From JAOXRU01 sp965247735 (GTDB lineage: Bacteria > Bacteroidota > Bacteroidia > Flavobacteriales > Flavobacteriaceae), in assembly GCA_965247735.1 (NCBI GenBank), contig CBDFHN010000002.1:2418001-2482000 (forward strand): a stretch of DNA of 64,000 nucleotides, given 5' to 3'. Each line of letters opens with the position of its first letter. The stretch's first letter is position 1. The notes beneath the pieces are model-generated. The model was not told where the DNA came from and did no database searches. It was given only the letters and a program-made list of their open reading frames with translations. Positions 59,706 through 64,000 of the stretch are shown here, one piece after another. The translations under genes and the position numbers were made by a program.

Positions 59706-61008
59706 TTGGCAATGTGATTTTTATTTGTTTTATTCTTTTTTTAGTCAATGCTTCCACTTCAAAAACATAATCATCAAACAATATTTTATCTCCTTTTTTC
59801 GGGAAACTTCCTGCTATTTCTAATATCAACCCTGCTATAGTTTCTGATTCTCCTTTTTGCTCTTCAAACAAACTATCATCTTCTATTTTTAGCACTCGGT
59901 AAAAATCTTTTAATGCTGTTTTCCCTTCAAAAATATAATTAAAATCATCTAGCTTAGAAAACACCAAATCTTCATCGTCAAACTCATCACTAATATCTCC
60001 AACAATTTCTTCTATAATATCTTCCAAAGTTACCAAACCAGATGTTCCTCCGTATTCATCTACCACAATAGCTACATGGTTTTTCTTCTCTCTGAATTCT
60101 AGCAATAAATCATCCAGTTTTTTGTTTTCAGGTATAAAATATGGGTCGCGTTTTAAGGCTACCCAATCAAACGCTTTTTCATCTAGATATGGCAATAAAT
60201 CCTTAACATGCAACACTCCTGTAACGGTATCTATATTTTCTGCAAAAACTGGTATTCTAGAAAACCCTTGCCGTTTTACTTCTTGCAATACTTCTTCAAA
60301 CTTCATCTCTTCATTAAGCCCAAAAACATCTATTCTCGGACACATTACTTGTCTTGCATCTGTATTTCCAAAGGTAACTATGCCTTCTAACATTTTTTGC
60401 TCTTCCTTAGTAGTATCCCCTTTTGAAGCCAACTCTAAAGCTTGTGACAATTGATTTACCGATAAATTCTGCTTTTGTTTTCCTAGTCTTCTATTTAAAA
60501 ATAAAATAGCAGTCTTCATAGGCCCGCTTAATGGAGTAAGCATTACATTTAGAATACTTAATGGATATGCCATAAAATAAGAAAAAGTAATACTATTTCT
60601 ATTGGCATAAATTTTTGGAAGGATCTCTCCAAATATCAAAATTAAAAAAGCGATTACGACTACTTCCAATAAAAACTTTAGCCAGCTTATACTTATCGCT
60701 CCAAACAAAACATCACCTAAAGATGCAAAAAGTAAAACTATAGCAATATTTATAAAATTATTGGCTACTAAGATTGTTGCTAGTAATTTTTTTGGCTTGC
60801 CAAGCAAACGCACTACAATATTTCCTTTAGTCGTATTTTTTTCTCTAATAGTATTGACATCGGTTACCGACAACGAAAAAAAAGCTACTTCTGCTCCAGA
60901 AATCAATGCAGAACAAAAAAGCAATATTAAAAGCGCCACAATTTTTAATATTACAATACTATCAACTATTAAAAACAAATAATACAAACTGTAGGGATCA
61001 GGATCCAA
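59695..61008 (-). CDS. gldE: GldE, CorC/HlyC-type membrane protein
   Basis: Gliding-associated membrane protein of 437 residues. It has a DUF21 membrane domain (about 15-180, four helices: AEVAFFSLSVTDVN ...), a CBS pair (about 205-330: VMCPRIDVFGLNEEMKFEEV ... DKKNHVAIVVDEYGG) and a C-terminal CorC_HlyC domain (about 345-435). The start is TTG at 61008 giving MDPDPYSLYYLF. It lies 21 bp after ssb and overlaps gldD. Supposed to stabilise GldD or act in membrane transport; the mechanism is unknown. Confidence 0.92.
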   Translation of the reverse strand: MDPDPYSLYYLFLIVDSIVILKIVALLILLFCSALISGAEVAFFSLSVTDVNTIREKNTTKGNIVVRLLGKPKKLLATILVANNFINIAIVLLFASLGDVLFGAISISWLKFLLEVVVIAFLILIFGEILPKIYANRNSITFSYFMAYPLSILNVMLTPLSGPMKTAILFLNRRLGKQKQNLSVNQLSQALELASKGDTTKEEQKMLEGIVTFGNTDARQVMCPRIDVFGLNEEMKFEEVLQEVKRQGFSRIPVFAENIDTVTGVLHVKDLLPYLDEKAFDWVALKRDPYFIPENKKLDDLLLEFREKKNHVAIVVDEYGGTSGLVTLEDIIEEIVGDISDEFDDEDLVFSKLDDFNYIFEGKTALKDFYRVLKIEDDSLFEEQKGESETIAGLILEIAGSFPKKGDKILFDDYVFEVEALTKKRIKQIKITLPNEN

Positions 61009-61029
61009 TAGCGCTAATTTTAGTTAAGT

Positions 61030-61491
61030 TTAAAAGGGAAGATCATCTTCTTCTTCCTTAGAATTGGGTTCAGTGTTTGTAGAAACATTTCCTGTATCTT
61101 TTGTTGAAACTTGTTGTTCTTTCGAAGAAGGAGCAGCTCCTTGTTGTCCATCTCCTTTTGTAGAAAGAAAAGTAAAATCTACAACATGTATCTCGGTAGA
61201 ATATCTATTATTACCATCTTCGCCTTGCCATTGTCTGGTTTTTAACCTGCCTTCTACATAAACCTTATCTCCTTTACTTAGGTATTTTTCACAAATTTCT
61301 GCAGCTTTATTTCTAACCACCACATTATGCCATTCTGTATTTGTAATACGCTCTCCAGTCTGCTTATTGGTATAAGATTCATTAGTTGCTATAGGAAAAC
61401 GACCTAAGCAATTGCCACCATCAAAATAATGCATCTTAACTTCATCTCCTAAATGCCCTATTAGCATTACCTTATTTAGTGTACCACTCAT
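61030..61491 (-). CDS. ssb: Single-stranded DNA-binding protein
   Basis: SSB of 153 residues: OB fold in residues 1-105 (MSGTLNKVMLIGHLGDEVKMHYF ... GDKVYVEGRLKTRQWQGEDG), then a Ser/Thr/Gln-rich linker and the acidic tip EEEDDLPF. This tip is the usual docking site for repair and replication partners. Located between mutY and gldE, the common flavobacterial position. The same DDLPF ending occurs in the DUF3127 protein at 10964-11335. Confidence 0.96.
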   Translation of the reverse strand: MSGTLNKVMLIGHLGDEVKMHYFDGGNCLGRFPIATNESYTNKQTGERITNTEWHNVVVRNKAAEICEKYLSKGDKVYVEGRLKTRQWQGEDGNNRYSTEIHVVDFTFLSTKGDGQQGAAPSSKEQQVSTKDTGNVSTNTEPNSKEEEDDLPF

Positions 61492-61534
61492 AATTATATC
61501 TGTATCATATCAAATGTACTAAATAATTGAAACA

Positions 61535-62575
61535 TTAAAAACCAAAAGCTGTTATAAAATTAGCAATCAATATTGGTACAGGTAATTCCTTAGCCATCTT
61601 TGTTGAAATACCATTGGGCAAGTCAGTTTTTACCTCTACTATCCAAAACCTGGTATGTATATGTTGATGCGATAATTTATGTATAATTACCTTATCATTA
61701 TACATACTAATATTTGTCTCAGCTATTAATTCATCATTTACGGCTAACAATAATTCTTCTTTTTCAACAGTATTAGTTGTTTCTACCAAAGGGAATTCGT
61801 ACAATTCCTGCCATATACCTTTCCCTTTTCGTTGGTTCATTAATGTATTTCCTAAAGCATCTCGAAACACCAAATAATTAAAAAAACGATTCTTAACTTT
61901 TACTTTTTTCAATTTTACAGGCAAATCATTTACCAACTTTTTTTGCAAAGACACACAACTATCATTTAAGGGACATACAGTACAATTTGGACTTTTGGGC
62001 TTACACTGTTTTGCCCCAAACTCCATTATTGCTTGATTGTATGTACCTGAAGATTTTACATCCAACATCTTAAAAGCTAATTTTTTAAAATATTTAATCC
62101 CTTCTGTGCTATTTATTGGAATAGCTACTCCAAAATAACGAGACAATACCCTATACACATTGCCATCTACAACAGATACTGCCTCTTCATAACATATAGA
62201 TGCAATGGCACTAGCAGTATAATCTCCTACTCCTTTTAACTCTAAAAGCTCTTTATAGCTACCGGGAAACACCCCTTTTAGTTCTTTTGAAATAAACTTT
62301 GCTGTAAAATGCAAATTTCTTGCTCTGGAGTAATAACCTAGTCCTTGCCACAATTTTAACACTTCTTCTTCGCCTGCATTAGCCAAATCATGAATAGTGG
62401 GAAAAGCAGACTCAAAAGCCAAATAATACGGCATACCCTGCTCTACTCTAGTTTGTTGCAGCATTATTTCTGACAACCAAATCTTATATGGATCGTTTGT
62501 TTTTCTCCATGGCAAATCACGTTTATTTATGGCGTACCATTTCATCAAAATCACTGAAAAATAAGGGCTTATCAA
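61535..62575 (-). CDS. mutY: A/G-specific adenine glycosylase MutY
   Basis: Base-excision repair enzyme of 346 residues removing A mispaired with 8-oxoG. TTG start at 62575; the following ISPYFSVILMKWY aligns with the E. coli N-terminal helix, whereas an ATG at 62545 would truncate it. Helix-hairpin-helix LELKGVGDYTASAIAS with the catalytic Asp after it (VVDGNVYRVLSR), Fe-S ligands C-x6-C-x2-C-x5-C (CKPKSPNCTVCPLNDSC), and a C-terminal NUDIX-like domain recognising 8-oxoG. First gene of mutY-ssb-gldE-gldD. Confidence 0.95.
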   Translation of the reverse strand: MISPYFSVILMKWYAINKRDLPWRKTNDPYKIWLSEIMLQQTRVEQGMPYYLAFESAFPTIHDLANAGEEEVLKLWQGLGYYSRARNLHFTAKFISKELKGVFPGSYKELLELKGVGDYTASAIASICYEEAVSVVDGNVYRVLSRYFGVAIPINSTEGIKYFKKLAFKMLDVKSSGTYNQAIMEFGAKQCKPKSPNCTVCPLNDSCVSLQKKLVNDLPVKLKKVKVKNRFFNYLVFRDALGNTLMNQRKGKGIWQELYEFPLVETTNTVEKEELLLAVNDELIAETNISMYNDKVIIHKLSHQHIHTRFWIVEVKTDLPNGISTKMAKELPVPILIANFITAFGF

Positions 62576-62649
62576 AATATTTATTTACCTTTAAAGTTTA
62601 TATAGTTAAAATTAAGTTGTTTAGGATACAAAGATGTCCAATTAATTCT

Positions 62650-62657
62650 TATATTTG
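62650..62657 (+). promoter_or_regulatory. Candidate -7 box TATATTTG upstream of the HU gene
   Basis: Exact TAnnTTTG match 49 bp before the ATG of the HU gene, on the divergent side of mutY. Confidence 0.55.
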
Positions 62658-62706
62658 CACACCTTTTTAAAAAATATAAATAGCGAACAAACAATTTATA
62701 ACAACA

Positions 62707-62997
62707 ATGACGAAAGCAGATATTGTAGCGAAAATTTCAGAGAAATTAGGAATGGAAAAAGGCGATGTACAGGCAACTGTAGAATCCTTTATGGACGAAG
62801 TTAAGACATCTTTAGAGAGTGGAGATAATGTTTACTTAAGAGGTTTTGGAAGTTTTATTATTAAAACTAGAGCCGAAAAAACTGGAAGAAACATTTCTAA
62901 AAACACAACTATTAAGATTCCAGCACATAACATTCCAGCATTTAAACCTGCAAAAGTGTTTATTGAAGGAGTAAAGAGTAATGTAACAATAAAATAA
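62707..62997 (+). CDS. hup: HU-family DNA-binding protein
   Basis: Nucleoid protein of 96 residues. It has the HU/IHF fold: helices (ADIVAKISEKLGMEKGDVQATVESF), beta arms with GDNVYLRGFGSFIIKTRAEKTGRNI and the intercalating-type PAHNIPAFKPAKVF. Slightly longer than E. coli HU (90). The Gly/Arg-rich arm FGSF is typical. ATG at 62707 after an A-rich leader. Followed by the 29-residue basic peptide and the RNase gene, a group often seen together in Bacteroidota. Confidence 0.95.
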   Translation: MTKADIVAKISEKLGMEKGDVQATVESFMDEVKTSLESGDNVYLRGFGSFIIKTRAEKTGRNISKNTTIKIPAHNIPAFKPAKVFIEGVKSNVTIK

Positions 62998-63023
62998 TAT
63001 TAACCATTTAAACTACACGCACT

Positions 63024-63113
63024 ATGCCAAGTGGTAAAAAAAGAAAAAGACATAAGGTAGCTACGCACAAGCGTAAGAAAAGAAGAAGAGCTAACCGCCA
63101 CAAGAAAAAGTAG
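63024..63113 (+). CDS. 29-residue Arg/Lys-rich basic peptide, probably ribosome-associated
   Basis: ATG at 63024 opens a frame of 29 residues, MPSGKKRKRHKVATHKRKKR followed by RRANRHKKK, of which about 20 are Lys, Arg or His. This near-invariant basic peptide is recurrent in Bacteroidota at the HU/RNase locus, and its composition is like the small ribosomal proteins bTHX or bL38 reported in this phylum; which of them, if any, is uncertain. The stop codon lies within the 5' arm of the terminator, which is unusual. Starts 27 bp after the HU gene stop. Confidence 0.8.
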   Translation: MPSGKKRKRHKVATHKRKKRRRANRHKKK

Positions 63114-63138
63114 TTTTAAACTACTTTTTCTTTTTTTT
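63104..63138 (+). terminator. Terminator overlapping the end of the basic peptide gene
   Basis: Perfect arms GAAAAAGTAGTTT and AAACTACTTTTTC with a one-base loop separation, then eight T. The peptide's TAG (63111-63113) is in the first arm. Confidence 0.9.
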
Positions 63139-63153
63139 AAGTTCATTGAAATA

Positions 63154-63231
63154 GAAACCAAAAAAAGGTTTCGACGGGTACAAACACCCGTGAAAATTTT
63201 GTTTAACCCTTTTATTCGATATTTCGAATAA
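63154..63231 (+). promoter_or_regulatory. Three-hairpin leader of the RNase E/G gene
   Basis: Three perfect inverted repeats in a row: GAAACC/GGTTTC (63154-63172, loop of seven A), ACGGGT/ACCCGT (63174-63191) and TTATTCGA/TCGAATAA (63212-63231). The GTG start of the RNase gene is 17 bp further on. Leaders of RNase E genes in other bacteria fold into hairpins that the enzyme binds for autoregulation; that use here is inferred. Confidence 0.55.
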
Positions 63232-63248
63232 ATACAAATTGAATCAGA

Positions 63249-64000
63249 GTGAATAGAGAATTGATCGTAAGATCTGGTTCCTCTGACGTCGATTTTGCCT
63301 TACTCAAGGAAGGAAAACTAATAGAATTACACAAAGAAGAAGAACAAAACGGATTTGCCGTTGGCGATGTTATGATTGCCAAAATTCGGAAACCTGTTTC
63401 TGGGCTTAACGCTGCTTTTGTAAATGTAGGCTATGAAAAAGATGCCTTTTTACATTATCACGATTTAGGACCACAATTATCTTCAATGTTAAAATTTATC
63501 AAGCGTGTAAGCACTGGTAAATTAAAAGATTATTCGTTAACCAACTTTCCATTTGATGAAGATATAGATAAAAATGGTGCTATTAATGACGTCATTAAAG
63601 CCAACCAATCTATATTAGTGCAAATTGTAAAAGAGCCAATATCAACAAAAGGACCACGTATAAGTTCAGAAATATCTATTGCTGGACGTTATATTGTTTT
63701 GGTTCCTTTTTCTAATCGTATTTCTGTCTCTCAAAAGATAGAAAGTAGAGAAGAAAAAGATCGTTTAAAAAGGCTTGTAAAAAGCATCAAACCAAAAGGT
63801 TTTGGTGTTATTATACGTACAGTTGCAGAAGGCAAAAAAGTCGCCGAACTAGACAAAGATTTACACGACCTTATTGAAAAATGGGGAAAAATGTGTAGCA
63901 AACTCTACAAAGCACCACATCCATCCAAAGTGATGAATGAGATGAATAGAGCAGCATCTATATTGAGAGATATATTTAATGACTCATTTACTGGAATACA
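63249..64000 (+). CDS. rng: Ribonuclease E/G family protein (3' end outside window)
   Basis: N-terminal 250 residues of an RNase E/G-type endoribonuclease acting in mRNA and rRNA processing. The start is GTG at 63249, since an in-frame TGA at 63240 blocks any earlier one; it gives VNRELIVRSGSSDVDFALL, which fits RNase G. Visible are the S1-like/RNase H fold elements KIRKPVSGLNAAFVNVGYEKDAFLHYHDLG, the 5' sensor-type PISTKGPRISSEISIAGRYIVLVPF and GVIIRTVAEG. The catalytic DNase-I-like part and Zn-link lie past the window edge. No tRNA-like or ribosomal-protein neighbours. Confidence 0.93.
   Translation, partial: MNRELIVRSGSSDVDFALLKEGKLIELHKEEEQNGFAVGDVMIAKIRKPVSGLNAAFVNVGYEKDAFLHYHDLGPQLSSMLKFIKRVSTGKLKDYSLTNFPFDEDIDKNGAINDVIKANQSILVQIVKEPISTKGPRISSEISIAGRYIVLVPFSNRISVSQKIESREEKDRLKRLVKSIKPKGFGVIIRTVAEGKKVAELDKDLHDLIEKWGKMCSKLYKAPHPSKVMNEMNRAASILRDIFNDSFTGI

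Noticed and set aside
63165..63195. GGTTTCGACGGG resembles the 5' end of tmRNA
   Set aside because: No matching 3' acceptor arm or CCA follows; the RNase coding frame begins at 63249. The match lies within the hairpin leader and is chance.

Overview
The window is a piece of a low-GC Bacteroidota chromosome, almost certainly a member of the family Flavobacteriaceae. Supporting signs are the gliding-motility genes gldD and gldE, the conserved mutY-ssb-gldE-gldD and HU/small-basic-protein/RNase G blocks, many TonB-dependent receptors with a carboxypeptidase-regulatory N-terminal domain, LytS/LytTR two-component pairs, an ECF sigma/FecR pair, almost no Shine-Dalgarno sequences, and many promoter-like TAnnTTTG (-7) boxes typical of the Bacteroidota sigma factor. 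No tRNA, rRNA, CRISPR array, insertion sequence or prophage was recognised.

Layout. 1-5.5 kb: end of a sensor kinase, trmB, a LysE-type membrane protein, an alkyltransferase-like DNA repair protein, then an Fe-S/redox block (Mrp ATPase, Nfu-like scaffold, ferredoxin-NADP reductase, 2Fe-2S ferredoxin). 5.5-14.6 kb: envelope and housekeeping genes (propeller lipoprotein, metallophosphoesterase, large GAF protein, aat, a DUF3127 protein with an SSB-like tail, sensor kinase, HIT protein, greA, a degenerate Rieske-like lipoprotein). 14.6-20.9 kb: a probable vitamin-uptake locus, in which a TPP riboswitch precedes a TonB-dependent receptor and upstream lie genes for a DUF4301 protein, a NadR-like kinase, a PnuC-family transporter and a phosphopantetheinyl transferase. 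21-29 kb: ahcY, a TPR hybrid sensor kinase, an unexplained stem-loop-rich intergenic region, a receptor and a Crp/Fnr regulator.

29-45 kb: nutrient uptake and signalling: a beta-barrel receptor, a LytS/LytTR pair, a receptor plus beta-propeller phytase operon with a nearby TPR-HTH regulator, a CocE/X-Pro-dipeptidyl-peptidase-type lipoprotein, and a second LytS/LytTR pair. 45-51 kb: an ECF sigma factor divergent from a FecR anti-sigma and an odd 1317-residue protein that has STN, regulatory, macroglobulin-like and TonB-plug domains but no outer-membrane barrel. 51-64 kb: rpmA/rplU (L21 with a long helix-hairpin-helix tail), two tandem EamA transporters, an iron-type uptake block (small CDGKC protein, receptor, PepSY membrane protein), gldD/gldE/ssb/mutY, and HU, a 29-residue basic peptide and the start of an RNase E/G gene.

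The parts most worth following up are the barrel-less STN/MG2/plug protein under a sigma/anti-sigma switch, the TPP-riboswitch receptor linked to PnuC, a NadR-like kinase and a DUF4301 protein that looks like a sugar nucleotidyltransferase, the 25.65-25.78 kb multi-hairpin region, and the triple-hairpin leader of the RNase gene. All functional calls come from reading motifs; no database search was run.
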